Source: Pseudoalteromonas arctica
Lineage (GTDB): Bacteria; Pseudomonadota; Gammaproteobacteria; Enterobacterales; Alteromonadaceae
Reading direction: 5' to 3'
DNA length: 64,000 nucleotides
NCBI RefSeq assembly: GCF_012927645.1
Contig: NZ_JABBMT010000001.1
Coordinates: 248,001 to 312,000, forward strand
Part shown: piece by piece, positions 9,788 through 20,742 of the stretch
How the letters are laid out: each line of letters starts with the position of its first letter
How positions within the stretch are numbered: position 1 is the first letter of the stretch
Position numbers and translations under genes: made by a program
Notes under the pieces: generated by a model
The model's database searches: none
Seen by the model: the letters and a program-made list of their open reading frames with translations, nothing else
What the model was told of the DNA's origin: nothing

Positions 9788-11104
9788 ATGATGCAGCCAT
9801 CATTTAACAAAAACAAAGCAATACTTTCTTTACTCCCTCTTTTAACCTTTGTCGCTCTGTTTTTAGGCTCTGGTTTATATTTGCAATCACAAGGGGTTGA
9901 TTACGCTTTTTATCAGCTTCCTGCTCCAGTGGCTATACTCCCCGCCATTATGCTGGCGTTTATATTAAATAAAAACACCATTAACCACAGTGTAGAAACT
10001 TTTATAAAAGGTGCCGGTCACAACAACATAATTACCATGTGCTTAATTTATTTACTTGCTGGGGCTTTTTCTGCCGTCGCGGGTGCAACAGGCGGTGTTG
10101 ATGCGGTTGTTAATGCCGGTTTATCACTTATCCCACCTGCATTATTGTTACCAGGATTATTTTTAATTGCTGCGGTAGTGTCGACGGCCATGGGTACTTC
10201 AATGGGTACTATCGGGGCGATAGGCCCGATTGCGTATGCTGTATCGATTAAAACCGGTATTGATCCTGCATTAATGGCAGGTACGATTATATCAGGTGCG
10301 ATGTTTGGCGATAATTTATCAATTATTTCTGATACCACCATTGCTGCAACGCGTACCCAAGGCTGTGAGATGAAAGATAAATTCCGTGAGAATTTAAAAA
10401 TCGCATTGCCAGCAGCTATCCTCACGATTGGTTTATTATTGTTTTTAACTCCTGCGGCTCAAGCTGTAGAAACCAAAGATTACGATATTCTATTAGTACT
10501 ACCTTATGCATTTATTTTGGTGCTGGCGGTGATGGGCTTTAATGTATTTCTAGTGCTATTCAGCGGTATTATATTTGCGGCACTGATGGGCTTTACTGGT
10601 AGTTATGAAGGTGCCAGCTTTGTAAAAGACATTTATAAGGGCTTTACTGATATGCAGGAAATCTTCTTGCTGTCGATGTTTATTGGTGGCTTATCAGAGT
10701 TTATTCGCATTAACGGTGGCCTTGATTATATCGCGAAAAAGATTCAAGCCATTACTAAAGTCATAGCAAAATGGCACAGAAAAGTGGCGGATCAATTTGG
10801 TATTGCCGCGTTAGTAATGACCAGCAATGTATGTATAGCGAATAATACCGTATCGATTATTGTTGCCGGTCCTATCGCCAAAAAGCTTGGCGATGATGGT
10901 GAGATAAGCGGTAAGCGTTCAGCAAGCTTACTGGATATTTTCGCCTGTGTTACACAAGGCTCTCTTCCTTATGGTGCACAAGCGTTACTACTTGGCGCAA
11001 CATTTAAAATTAGCCCATGGCAAGTATCTACTTCATCGTACTACTGTTTTATATTAGCATTTACTGCAATTGCGGTGATCTGCTTACGTCGTAATAAAGC
11101 ATAA
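9788..11104 (+). CDS. NhaC-family Na+/H+ antiporter-like transporter
   Basis: 438 residues with about ten hydrophobic segments. Typical NhaC-superfamily text includes STAMGTSMGTIGAIGPIA, GAMFGDNLSIISDTTIAAT near 175-195 (acidic residues in membrane segments) and SNVCIANNTVSIIVAGPIA near 355. GAGGA precedes the ATG. Members exchange Na+ for H+, but some NhaC relatives in gammaproteobacteria carry amino acids such as lysine or methionine, so the substrate is open. The neighbouring divergent dapB makes a lysine link tempting but unproven. Two inverted repeats lie in its leader. Confidence 0.85.
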   Translation: MMQPSFNKNKAILSLLPLLTFVALFLGSGLYLQSQGVDYAFYQLPAPVAILPAIMLAFILNKNTINHSVETFIKGAGHNNIITMCLIYLLAGAFSAVAGATGGVDAVVNAGLSLIPPALLLPGLFLIAAVVSTAMGTSMGTIGAIGPIAYAVSIKTGIDPALMAGTIISGAMFGDNLSIISDTTIAATRTQGCEMKDKFRENLKIALPAAILTIGLLLFLTPAAQAVETKDYDILLVLPYAFILVLAVMGFNVFLVLFSGIIFAALMGFTGSYEGASFVKDIYKGFTDMQEIFLLSMFIGGLSEFIRINGGLDYIAKKIQAITKVIAKWHRKVADQFGIAALVMTSNVCIANNTVSIIVAGPIAKKLGDDGEISGKRSASLLDIFACVTQGSLPYGAQALLLGATFKISPWQVSTSSYYCFILAFTAIAVICLRRNKA

Positions 11105-11202
11105 ACCGCTAATATTAGTTATGCAGATACGCCAACTTTAGGGGTATCTGCTATAATCTCGTTTTTGGATCACTTAACAAGCTTTAAATTCGAGATAAGA
11201 TA

Positions 11203-11979
11203 TTGAAAACAACCGTCGTCTTCGCTGTCATTTGTTTGACAAGCACCTCTAGCCAAGCGGCTAACTGGAGTAACACAGCATTACACCTTAACAATGGTGA
11301 TTTTAAAAACCCATTCACAGGACAAGAGTCAAACACCACAATTGCATCACTGCAACATGTATCAGCCTATGATTATGGCGATAACTTCTTCTTTATTGAC
11401 TATATTAATGACGCCACTGATGATGGTTACCAAGATAAAGACTTTTACGGCGAATGGTATTCAACGTTTAGCCTGTCAAAAATTTCAGGCAAGGATCTGT
11501 CTTATGGTGCGATAGCTGATATTGGGCTAACTGCGGGCTTTAACGCCGCAGGTGATGCTAAGGTACTGAAGTATTTACCTGGTGTTAAAGTAAATTGGCA
11601 AGCACCAGGTTTTACTTTTTTATCAACTTTAGTGACCGCCTATATTGATGATAACGATGGCGTGGCACGTGGTGGCGCACCGATTGAAACAAACAGTTGG
11701 ATGCTCGATGTAGCATGGGGTTACCCATTTACGATTGGTTCGCAAAAATTTAATGTGACCGGTCATGCTGAATACATTGCCGAACGCGAAAATGAATTTG
11801 GTGAAGACGTAAAAGCGTGGATCTTAGCACAACCTATTATTACTTGGGATCTCGGGCACGCTATCAATATGAAAGAAAATACGCTGTTACTTGGCCTTGA
11901 ATGGCAATACTGGCATAACAAACTAGGTACTGATACCACTGAGTCTGTACCGCAATTCCACATCGAATGGACGTTTTAG
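11203..11979 (+). CDS. Tsx/OmpK-like outer-membrane channel
   Basis: 258 residues with a signal peptide (cleavage after SSQA, residue 19) and a mature part made of amphipathic strands ending in Phe (FHIEWTF), as expected for an outer-membrane barrel inserted by Bam. NWSNTALHLNNG, DYINDATDD and FYGEWYSTFSLSK are characteristic of the nucleoside-specific channel-forming (Tsx) family. The start is a TTG at 11203; no better start precedes the signal peptide. A terminator follows. Probable role: passive uptake of nucleosides or similar small molecules. Confidence 0.8.
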   Translation: MKTTVVFAVICLTSTSSQAANWSNTALHLNNGDFKNPFTGQESNTTIASLQHVSAYDYGDNFFFIDYINDATDDGYQDKDFYGEWYSTFSLSKISGKDLSYGAIADIGLTAGFNAAGDAKVLKYLPGVKVNWQAPGFTFLSTLVTAYIDDNDGVARGGAPIETNSWMLDVAWGYPFTIGSQKFNVTGHAEYIAERENEFGEDVKAWILAQPIITWDLGHAINMKENTLLLGLEWQYWHNKLGTDTTESVPQFHIEWTF

Positions 11980-11997
11980 TGAGTTACCGAGAATAGT

Positions 11998-12029
11998 AAA
12001 GCGCGATATCAATTGTATTGCGCTTTTTT
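11998..12029 (+). terminator. Intrinsic terminator after the Tsx-like gene
   Basis: AAAGCGC pairs with GCGCTTT across a 15-base spacer that itself can pair ATA with TAT, followed by six T. It ends just before the stop of the convergent acetyltransferase gene and may serve both. Confidence 0.75.
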
Positions 12030-12034
12030 ATTAC

Positions 12035-12565
12035 TTACGCCCTTAGCTTTATTTCATAAACACCTAAACGCTGATACTTATTAGCAAGGAAGATTGATGT
12101 TTGTTTTTGATAATCTTTAAATTGTGCACCTGCGCGTTGCACAACTTTAATACTGGCTAAGTTTTCCTCTAAACAATAAAACTCGATAGCGTTTGCATGA
12201 CTATTATTTTTTATATAAGGCACTATTTTAGTAAGCACTTGAGTCATAACTCCCTGCCCGCGTGCAAAATCAGCTAACCAATAACCGCATTCAGCACCTT
12301 TACTGTCAGGATCAATGTGTTTAATACCAAATACACCACTTAAGCGATCCTTTATATATACCGCAAACCACTGAGAACCGGCTTTACCACTGTGTAGTCG
12401 CTCATATATATACCGTTTAGTTGAATTAACATCTATTACGTTATCCACCCAAGGTAAAAATTGACTCAGATTTTCCCGACTATCAGCGATAACTTGGTAA
12501 AGTTCAACTGCGTGACTAATATCTAATGGCTTTAAAGTTATTGAATCTGAAACCACCAGTTCCAT
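12035..12565 (-). CDS. GNAT acetyltransferase, RimJ/RimL-like
   Basis: 176 residues of the GNAT fold. The N-terminal TLKPLDISHAVELYQVI and the middle GYWLADFARGQGVMT match the RimL/RimJ subgroup; RGQGVMT is the acetyl-CoA pyrophosphate-binding loop near 102-108. ENLASIKVVQRAGAQF near 134 is the typical C-terminal motif. RimL homologues acetylate N-termini of ribosomal proteins, but many act on other amines. The ATG follows directly on the TAA of the upstream acetyltransferase gene, so translation is probably coupled. Confidence 0.85.
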   Translation of the reverse strand: MELVVSDSITLKPLDISHAVELYQVIADSRENLSQFLPWVDNVIDVNSTKRYIYERLHSGKAGSQWFAVYIKDRLSGVFGIKHIDPDSKGAECGYWLADFARGQGVMTQVLTKIVPYIKNNSHANAIEFYCLEENLASIKVVQRAGAQFKDYQKQTSIFLANKYQRLGVYEIKLRA

Positions 12566-13018
12566 TTAGTCAGCCTCAGCTACTTTTGCTAAACGCATAT
12601 GTAGCAGCGGAAACGGCTTTCCTTGACCATCTAATTCAGAGCGCCCTATTTGCTCAAACCCTTTGCTTAAATAAAAACCATGGACTTTAGAATTTTGCTC
12701 GTTAACATCAACATGTGTTGCCGCTAAATTATCAATCGCGTAATTAATTAAAAACGTGCCCACCCCCTTCGCAAAGAAAGTAGGTTCAACAAACAGCATT
12801 TCAATATTGCCGTCAGTAACACCAATAAAACCGATAATTTTATCATCATGGCTTTTACAGCAATATAAGCTCACAGCATCAAAGTAATGGGCAAAAATCA
12901 ATGATTTAAGTTCGTCAATATCGTGTTGGCTTAAAAAATCGTGGGTTTGCGAAACAGCCTCTTGCCAAATTTCGATTAGTATCGGGTAATCTTTTTTCTC
13001 GGCGGATGCAATATACAT
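12566..13018 (-). CDS. yjaB: GNAT acetyltransferase, YjaB-like
   Basis: 150 residues. EAVSQTHDFLS near 21-31, the acetyl-CoA loop GVGTFLINYA near 85-95, HVDVNEQNSKVHGFYLSKGF and the C-terminal GRSELDGQGKPFPLL match E. coli YjaB closely in layout. YjaB binds acetyl-CoA; its physiological substrate is not established. It is the first gene of a two-gene unit with the RimL-like gene. A bidirectional terminator separates it from pssA upstream. Confidence 0.85.
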   Translation of the reverse strand: MYIASAEKKDYPILIEIWQEAVSQTHDFLSQHDIDELKSLIFAHYFDAVSLYCCKSHDDKIIGFIGVTDGNIEMLFVEPTFFAKGVGTFLINYAIDNLAATHVDVNEQNSKVHGFYLSKGFEQIGRSELDGQGKPFPLLHMRLAKVAEAD

Positions 13019-13065
13019 TATAAGTCCCTTTTAATATTGAAATTACAGCTGACGTATAAAATAAG

Positions 13066-13092
13066 CAAAAAGCAGCGAAACCGCTGCTTTTT
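13066..13092 (-). terminator. Bidirectional-looking terminator after pssA
   Basis: AAAAAGCAGCG and CGCTGCTTTTT form a perfect stem of about 11 pairs with a short loop. Read on the minus strand it lies about 30 bases after the pssA stop and ends in a T run. Confidence 0.8.
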
Positions 13093-13124
13093 CTAGTACA
13101 GACTTTGTAGTATCTAAGTTAGCG

Positions 13125-14450
13125 CTAAATAAAACGCTTAATAATAAAATCAACTTTAACACGTTTAGCTTGCCCAAGCAGTTTTTTAACCGCTGGCGGA
13201 TAGTCATCCACGGTTTCTAAATCTTCTGCACCATTTAAACGACGACAGTGCTGTAATATCTCAGCTCTTTCATTGTCGATTGCTGGCATGAGACTTTGCT
13301 TAGGATCTTCTAATAAAATGCCATTTTCGATATCTAATCCCCAAGCACGAGGATTTAAATTATGGCCACTCAATAAATGATATTTACGATCAGCACAAAT
13401 ACCTTTCAAATGAAATGAGTTACTTTCATGCTGCCACAAATACACATTTAAATTACCGTTAATAATGTGGCGCTTTTGTGATTTTAAAAATTTATGTAAA
13501 ATCGTTTCATACAAGTATGGCAAAGCACCTATTTTACTAAATGGTTCACTTGGTGGCAGGTAAAAATCATTCGCCGTTTTATCGCCTACGACGATTGTTA
13601 CTTGCTTGCCCTGTTTTAGTAAGCGGCGCAATGAACGCATTAACGGTGCAGGAAAATTAAAGTATGGGGTATACAGCACTAACTCTTGCTCGGTGGCATC
13701 AAATAAGGATTTGATCACCCGGTTAAGCTCGTTATTACGTCGTCCCAATCCTAAAAATAGTCGCACGCCAAGTGCTTGCTCATTTTGCTCCACACTGTGA
13801 GCGTAGTTAGCTTGCTTTAATGAACGCATCAATTGTTTTTGGGCAATTTTAATATCATTAAACTTTGTTAAAGGCCGCACATCAAGACGGGGAACTGCTT
13901 CAAAACTCAATAATTCTTGCTCAATAAAGTCAATCACAGAATCACATAGTGAGGCCTGCTCGACTAAAAAATAGCGGTCTAACCGGTAACGGTCTTGATA
14001 CTGCAAATACACATTGTTTAAACTCGCACCGCTATAAAGCAGCGTATCATCGATTACAAACCCTTTTAAATGCAACACCCCAAAAAGTTCTTTTGCTTTT
14101 ACAGGTACGCCAAAAATTTGTACATTTGATTGATATTGTTCTTGGTATTCACAATATAGACTAGCGTTACCATCTGACTTTGCAGCACCAATTAAACCGC
14201 GTTGGGCACGATGAAAGTCAACCAACACTTTTACATCTAATGCTGGGTTTGCCAATGAAGCCTGATGTAACGCTGCTAACACCTCTCGGCCTGCTTCATC
14301 ATCTTGCAGATAGAGTGTCGTAATATAAATACGTGTTTTTGCCTGCGCAATCAGTGCGAGTAAATGCGTGCGATATTCTTGTGCATTGGTTAAGACGTTA
14401 ACGTCTTTTGAAGTCAACCCGTACGCGGGTTTTTCCTGCCAAAATAACAT
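13125..14450 (-). CDS. pssA: CDP-diacylglycerol-serine O-phosphatidyltransferase (PLD superfamily)
   Basis: 441 residues with two phospholipase D motifs: HLKGFVIDDTLLYSGASLN starting at His127 and HLKGICADRKYHLLSGHNLN starting at His347, each with the HxK core. This is the two-HKD type PssA of gammaproteobacteria (about 450 residues), not the membrane-embedded type. It joins serine to CDP-diacylglycerol, the committed step to phosphatidylserine and phosphatidylethanolamine, as a peripheral membrane enzyme. It is divergent from trxB, with 288 bases of shared upstream DNA. Confidence 0.93.
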   Translation of the reverse strand: MLFWQEKPAYGLTSKDVNVLTNAQEYRTHLLALIAQAKTRIYITTLYLQDDEAGREVLAALHQASLANPALDVKVLVDFHRAQRGLIGAAKSDGNASLYCEYQEQYQSNVQIFGVPVKAKELFGVLHLKGFVIDDTLLYSGASLNNVYLQYQDRYRLDRYFLVEQASLCDSVIDFIEQELLSFEAVPRLDVRPLTKFNDIKIAQKQLMRSLKQANYAHSVEQNEQALGVRLFLGLGRRNNELNRVIKSLFDATEQELVLYTPYFNFPAPLMRSLRRLLKQGKQVTIVVGDKTANDFYLPPSEPFSKIGALPYLYETILHKFLKSQKRHIINGNLNVYLWQHESNSFHLKGICADRKYHLLSGHNLNPRAWGLDIENGILLEDPKQSLMPAIDNERAEILQHCRRLNGAEDLETVDDYPPAVKKLLGQAKRVKVDFIIKRFI

Positions 14451-14708
14451 AATTGCCTATTCACTTAGGTCACCCTCAATCAGGGTCACAAATCAAAATT
14501 AGTTAAAACATATCAAAAAAACACTGCTTGGTCATGAATTAACGTCGCATGCTGAGTGAATACTGAATTAACAGCTCATATATCATCCAAATCGTACATT
14601 TATCATGAGCCTAGTACACAATATTTGACAGCTTTGTGATTTAGAAAAAAAAATAATCGCCGCTTTTATTTACTTCCCCCTTGTTTCTCTTAAAATCGAG
14701 CACATTAA

Positions 14709-15689
<981 letters not shown>

Positions 15690-15706
15690 TTTAGATTCTA
15701 AATTAG

Positions 15707-15734
15707 AAAAGGGCTGAAAATTCAGCCCTTTTTT
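15707..15734 (+). terminator. Intrinsic terminator after trxB
   Basis: AAAAGGGCTGAA pairs perfectly with TTCAGCCCTTTT around a two-base turn, with extra T following, 17 bases after the trxB stop. Confidence 0.9.
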
Positions 15735-15998
15735 GTGCCTAAAACATTACGCCCAAGATAATTGCACTCACACCAACATTCACCACAATTATACTTGAAA
15801 TAAAGCATATTTATACAATTAATAGCTTAGGTGCGATAGGATCTAAGGTCGAGCAATGAGTATCGTCAAAGTATTGTAAATAAAACTAGCTATAATTATT
15901 GTCAGGCACAAAAGCTTTATTCATTTAGGCATTACTAGAGACTATAAAATCAGTTAAAATGCTTAACTTCATATCAAGTAAAATACCGAGAGTTTTCT

Positions 15999-18812
15999 AT
16001 GAGTTTGTATACAAAATATATGGAAGAAATCCAAACCCGTAAAACGGAGCTTGGATTAAACCCACAACCAATCGATAGCGCTGAATTAGTATCAGAAATC
16101 ATTAATCAAATTAAAGATACTAACAACGAGCACCGTAAAGATTCACTGCATTTCTTTATCTTTAATACCTTACCAGGAACAACCAGTGCTGCGGGCGTTA
16201 AAGCACAGTTTCTAAAAGAAATTATTTTAGGTGAAGAGCAAGTTGCAGAGATCACTCCAGAATTTGCATTTGAACTGCTTTCACACATGAAAGGCGGCCC
16301 GTCAATTGAAATGCTAATTGATTTAGCCTTTGCTGATGACGCAAAAATCGCAGCGCAAGCGGCTGAAGTACTTAAAACTCAGGTATTCTTGTACGATGCA
16401 GATATGGAACGCTTAAAAGCGGCCTACGAAGCAGGTAATGCAATTGCTAAAGAATTACTAGAGAGTTTCGCACAAGCTGAATTCTTCACAAAATTACCTG
16501 ACATCGAAGAAAAAATCGAAGTAGTAACCTACATTGCCGGTGAAGGCGACATCTCAACTGATTTACTGTCTCCAGGTAACCAAGCACACTCACGTGCTGA
16601 CCGTGAATTACACGGTAAGTGCATGATCACTGAAGAAGCACAACAAGAAATTGTTGCCCTTCAAAAGAAACACCCTAACGCTAAAGTAATGCTTATTGCT
16701 GAAAAAGGCACGATGGGCGTTGGTTCATCACGTATGTCTGGTGTGAATAACGTTGCACTTTGGGCTGGCAAACAAGCAAGTCCATACGTTCCTTTCATCA
16801 ATATTGCACCTGTTGTTGCAGGTACTAACGGTATTGCGCCAATCTTCTTAACAACAGTTGATGTAACTGGCGGTATTGGTCTTGACCTTAAAAACTGGGT
16901 TAAAAAAGTAGATGCAGACGGCAATACAGTAACTGATGCAAATGGTGACGCAGTGCTTGAAGAAGCCTACTCTGTTGCTACTGGTACTGTGTTAACAATC
17001 AATACTAAAGAGAAGAAGCTTTATAACGGTGATAAAGAACTTGTTGATATTTCATCAGCGTTCACACCGCAAAAAGTTGAGTTCATGAGAGCTGGTGGTT
17101 CTTACGCAGTTGTATTCGGTAAAAAACTACAAACGTTTGCTGCTGAAACTCTCGGCATTGAAACTCCGCTTGTTTATGCTCCTTCAAAAGAAATTTCACA
17201 TGCAGGCCAAGGCTTAACAGCGGTTGAAAAAATCTTTAACCGTAATGCAGTAGGTGTATTATCAAATACACCACTTCACGCAGGCTCAAATGTTCGCGTG
17301 AAAGTGAACATCGTTGGTTCGCAAGATACAACCGGCCCAATGACAGCACAAGAATTAGAAGCGATGGCTGCTTCAACGATTTCACCACTTGTTGATGGTG
17401 CATATCAATCTGGCTGTCACACTGCATCAGTATGGGATAGCAAAGCGCAAGCAAACATTCCAAAACTAATGGCGTTTATGAATAAGTTTGGCTTGATCAC
17501 TGCGCGTGACCCGAAAGGCGTTTACCATGCAATGACTGACGTTATCCACAAAGTATTGAACGACATTACCATTGACGACCGTGCAATCATCATCGGTGGT
17601 GACTCGCATACACGTATGTCAAAAGGCGTTGCCTTTGGTGCCGACTCAGGAACTGTTGCGGTTGCCCTTGCAACCGGTGAATCAGCGATGCCAATTCCTG
17701 ATTCAGTTAAAGTAACGTTTAAAGGCAAAATGGCTAAGCACATGGATTTCCGCGACGTTGTACATGCAACGCAAGCGCAAATGCTGAAGCAATTTGGTGG
17801 CGAAAACGTGTTCCAAGGTCGTATCATTGAAGTTCACATCGGCACCTTGATGGCTGACCAAGCGTTTACCTTCACTGACTGGACTGCAGAAATGAAAGCG
17901 AAAGCATCAATCTGTATTTCAAATGATGAAACATTGATCAAGTCAATTGAACTTGCTAAATCACGTATCCAAATCATGATCAACAAAGGTATGGATAACG
18001 AAGCGCAAACACTACAAGGTCTAATCGACTTAGCTGACAAGCGTATTGCGGGCATCCAATCTGGTGAAGAGCCAGCTCTATCTCCAGATGATAATGCTAA
18101 ATACTACGCAGAAGTTGTGGTTGATTTAGACCAAATTGTTGAGCCAATGATTGCTGACCCTGACGTAAATAACGATGATGTATCTAAGCGTTATACTCAC
18201 GATGTGATCCGCCCTGTTTCTTTTTACAATGACAAACCTGTTGATTTAGGCTTTGTTGGTTCGTGCATGGTTCACAAAGGTGATATGAAAATTATTGCTC
18301 ACATGCTACGTAACCTAGAAAAGAAAAACGGTTCAATTGAATTTAAAGCACCATTAGTTGTTGCGCCACCAACATATAACATTGTTGATGAGCTTAAAGC
18401 TGAAGGCGATTGGGATATCCTTGCTAAATACGCAGGTTTTGAATTTGACGATGCAAAACCAAAAACGGCTGCACGTACTAAGTATGAAAATATCTTATAC
18501 CTAGAACGCCCTGGTTGTAACCTATGTATGGGTAACCAAGAAAAAGCAGAACCTGGTGACACTGTTATCGCTACATCAACACGTCTGTTCCAAGGCCGTG
18601 TAGTAGCCGATACATCTGAGAAAAAAGGTGAATCACTACTAGGTTCAACACCACTGGTAGTACTTTCGACTGTACTTGGTCGTTTCCCGACTATCGAAGA
18701 GTATAAGTCTGCAGTTGAAGGTATTGATCTGACATCGTTTACACCTGTTGAAGAAGCGATGACAACTAAGTTCAACGCAGGTGAAGCAGTACCTGTTAAA
18801 GTTGTTAGCTAA
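15999..18812 (+). CDS. acnB: Aconitate hydratase B, long form
   Basis: 937 residues, about 70 more than E. coli AcnB. The order is that of AcnB: an N-terminal HEAT-like domain (FELLSHMKGGPSIEML), the swivelling domain (GTMGVGSSRMSGVNN), then the Fe-S core. Iron-sulfur ligands are seen in FVGSCMVHKG and RPGCNLCMGNQ, and substrate motifs in GSQDTTGPMT and GGDSHTRMSKG. Extra sequence near 305-345 (TDANGDAVLEEAYSV, KEKKLYNGDKEL) accounts for some of the length. It converts citrate to isocitrate and may also act on 2-methylisocitrate. Monocistronic, with a strong terminator behind it. Confidence 0.93.
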   Translation: MSLYTKYMEEIQTRKTELGLNPQPIDSAELVSEIINQIKDTNNEHRKDSLHFFIFNTLPGTTSAAGVKAQFLKEIILGEEQVAEITPEFAFELLSHMKGGPSIEMLIDLAFADDAKIAAQAAEVLKTQVFLYDADMERLKAAYEAGNAIAKELLESFAQAEFFTKLPDIEEKIEVVTYIAGEGDISTDLLSPGNQAHSRADRELHGKCMITEEAQQEIVALQKKHPNAKVMLIAEKGTMGVGSSRMSGVNNVALWAGKQASPYVPFINIAPVVAGTNGIAPIFLTTVDVTGGIGLDLKNWVKKVDADGNTVTDANGDAVLEEAYSVATGTVLTINTKEKKLYNGDKELVDISSAFTPQKVEFMRAGGSYAVVFGKKLQTFAAETLGIETPLVYAPSKEISHAGQGLTAVEKIFNRNAVGVLSNTPLHAGSNVRVKVNIVGSQDTTGPMTAQELEAMAASTISPLVDGAYQSGCHTASVWDSKAQANIPKLMAFMNKFGLITARDPKGVYHAMTDVIHKVLNDITIDDRAIIIGGDSHTRMSKGVAFGADSGTVAVALATGESAMPIPDSVKVTFKGKMAKHMDFRDVVHATQAQMLKQFGGENVFQGRIIEVHIGTLMADQAFTFTDWTAEMKAKASICISNDETLIKSIELAKSRIQIMINKGMDNEAQTLQGLIDLADKRIAGIQSGEEPALSPDDNAKYYAEVVVDLDQIVEPMIADPDVNNDDVSKRYTHDVIRPVSFYNDKPVDLGFVGSCMVHKGDMKIIAHMLRNLEKKNGSIEFKAPLVVAPPTYNIVDELKAEGDWDILAKYAGFEFDDAKPKTAARTKYENILYLERPGCNLCMGNQEKAEPGDTVIATSTRLFQGRVVADTSEKKGESLLGSTPLVVLSTVLGRFPTIEEYKSAVEGIDLTSFTPVEEAMTTKFNAGEAVPVKVVS

Positions 18813-18836
18813 TTCGATCGAGTTAATGGTTCAATT

Positions 18837-18862
18837 AAGCGCGTTTTAAACGCGCTTTTTTT
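18837..18862 (+). terminator. Intrinsic terminator after acnB
   Basis: AAGCGCG / CGCGCTT stem with a TTTTAAA loop and a run of seven T, 25 bases after the acnB stop. Confidence 0.9.
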
Positions 18863-18941
18863 ATGCCTAAAATTTTTTGTTCGTGATTTTAAAGCAACAA
18901 GTTACAATTTATATGCCCGCGTAGTAACAAGAAACGATGTT

Positions 18942-19658
18942 ATGACTAAACAACTTTATCAACTCTCTAAAAGTCACTTTGCTTTTCCTGAACCCAGCCA
19001 TGCATTAGATGATCCAGATGGTTTACTTGCCATTGGTGGATGCTTATCGGTAACGCGATTAAAAAACGCCTACGGGCAAGGGATTTTCCCTTGGTTTAGT
19101 GAATACGAACCTATTATGTGGTGGTCGCCCAGTGAGCGAGGTATTATCGAGCTAGATGAATTTCATATTAGCCGAAGCTTACGTAAGCATCTGAAAAAAA
19201 ATCCGGTTAAGGTGACTATTAATACCGAATTTACTCAGGTGATTGAAGCCTGTCGCCAACAACGCTTAGAGACAGATGGCACCTGGATCACAAAAAAAAT
19301 GCTTAACGCTTATAAAGATGCACATAAAGCAGGCTTAGCGCATAGTTTAGAAATCTGGTCAGATGACAAACTTGTTGGTGGCTTATACGGTATTATGCAA
19401 CATGGCGTATTTTGCGGCGAATCGATGTTTCATCATCAAGCTAATTGTTCAAAATTAGCCATGTGGGCATTGGTTAATTGGTTGAAACGTCACCATGCCC
19501 ATTTTATTGACTGTCAGCTTGAGAATCCTTATTTAGTCACTTTAGGTGAAAAAGTGCTACCGCGCTCAGAATTTTTAACTAAACTAAAACAAGCAGAAGA
19601 GTTTATTATTCCAACAACAATGTGGCAACCTCAGGAGCTTATTGCAATTTATGACTGA
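18942..19658 (+). CDS. aat: Leucyl/phenylalanyl-tRNA-protein transferase
   Basis: 238 residues. FPEPSHALDDPDGLLAIGG near 15-33, GIFPWFSEYEPIMWWSPSERG near 47-67, GLYGIMQHGVFCGESMF near 140-156 and the helix HFIDCQLENPYLVTLGE are the conserved blocks of the family. It moves Leu or Phe from aminoacyl-tRNA to proteins with N-terminal Lys or Arg, creating N-degrons. It overlaps the next gene (bpt) by 8 bases, so both N-degron transferases are translationally coupled, and the adaptor clpS and the protease subunit clpA lie 1.2 kb further on. Confidence 0.97.
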   Translation: MTKQLYQLSKSHFAFPEPSHALDDPDGLLAIGGCLSVTRLKNAYGQGIFPWFSEYEPIMWWSPSERGIIELDEFHISRSLRKHLKKNPVKVTINTEFTQVIEACRQQRLETDGTWITKKMLNAYKDAHKAGLAHSLEIWSDDKLVGGLYGIMQHGVFCGESMFHHQANCSKLAMWALVNWLKRHHAHFIDCQLENPYLVTLGEKVLPRSEFLTKLKQAEEFIIPTTMWQPQELIAIYD

Positions 19659-20355
19659 ACACTTACCTGCTCGTTTAGGATTAAGCCAACAATTTGATTG
19701 TAGCTATCTTGCCGATCGCCAAGAGCAATTATTAGTCATTTTGGATCCAAGTTGTTATACCCCATGCAAATTTGAGCAGTTACTGGCCCTCGGTTTTCGC
19801 CGCAGTGGTGACCAAATTTACCGACCACACTGCCCTGTTTGCAGCGCATGTAAGTCTGTTCGTGTATTAGCTAAGGTATTTTTACCGACAAAATCGCAAA
19901 AACGTAAACTTAATAAAGCAAAAAATACCTTTTGCGTGAAATACTCAGAACAACAGCGCCCTGAATACTTTTCGTTATACAGTAAATACATTACCGAGCG
20001 TCACCAAGACGGTTCCATGTACCCACCAGAACAAAGTCAGTTCGACAGCTTTATATTTTGTCACTGGTTACCCATTATGTTTATTGAGTTATGGGATCAA
20101 GATAAACTGGTTGCAGTGGCGGTAACTGATTGTATGCACAACGCTGTTTCTGCTATTTATACATTTTTTGATCCTGATTATGAGCACTTCAGTGTGGGTA
20201 CAGTTATGATTTTAGAGCAGCTCAAATTCGCCAAACAATACGATAAAGAGTTTCTCTATTTAGGCTATCAAATTGATGAATGTACAAAAATGCGTTACAA
20301 AACCCAATTTTTACCTGCTCAAAATAGAGTTGCAGAGCAGTGGCTGGCTATTTAA
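19651..20355 (+). CDS. bpt: Aspartate/glutamate leucyltransferase (bacterial ATE)
   Basis: 234 residues from the ATG at 19651; a TTG at 19642 in the same frame has a closer AGGAG and cannot be excluded. The N-terminal ATE domain carries CSYLADRQEQ, GFRRSGDQIYRPHCPVCSACKSVRV with its Cys cluster near 50-66, and the C-terminal domain AIYTFFDPDYEHFSVGTVMILEQ and YLGYQIDECTKMRYK. This bacterial enzyme attaches Leu to N-terminal Asp or Glu. It overlaps aat by 8 bases; infA follows after 90 bases. Confidence 0.95.
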   Translation: MTEHLPARLGLSQQFDCSYLADRQEQLLVILDPSCYTPCKFEQLLALGFRRSGDQIYRPHCPVCSACKSVRVLAKVFLPTKSQKRKLNKAKNTFCVKYSEQQRPEYFSLYSKYITERHQDGSMYPPEQSQFDSFIFCHWLPIMFIELWDQDKLVAVAVTDCMHNAVSAIYTFFDPDYEHFSVGTVMILEQLKFAKQYDKEFLYLGYQIDECTKMRYKTQFLPAQNRVAEQWLAI

Positions 20356-20427
20356 TTTGCAAAAATGCCTACAGTGGCTTTACTTATTGGTGTATTTTCG
20401 GCAGAATCTGCATCGTTTAACTATTAA

Positions 20428-20664
<237 letters not shown>

Positions 20665-20742
20665 GTTAGTGCGTTAACGAAATATCAAGTTTTTAGCTAA
20701 GTTGTCTGAGTAACTTAGTTACTTTCTACACTAGCTTGAAGC

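Noticed and set aside
12035-13018. Two adjacent GNAT genes as a GNAT-type toxin-antitoxin pair
   Set aside because: Both are acetyltransferases of non-toxin subgroups (RimL-like, YjaB-like) and no small DNA-binding antitoxin gene accompanies them.
18299-18775. 158-residue minus-strand ORF inside acnB
   Set aside because: Lies wholly within the conserved acnB coding frame, has no ribosome site and low-complexity Ser-rich text; a shadow frame.
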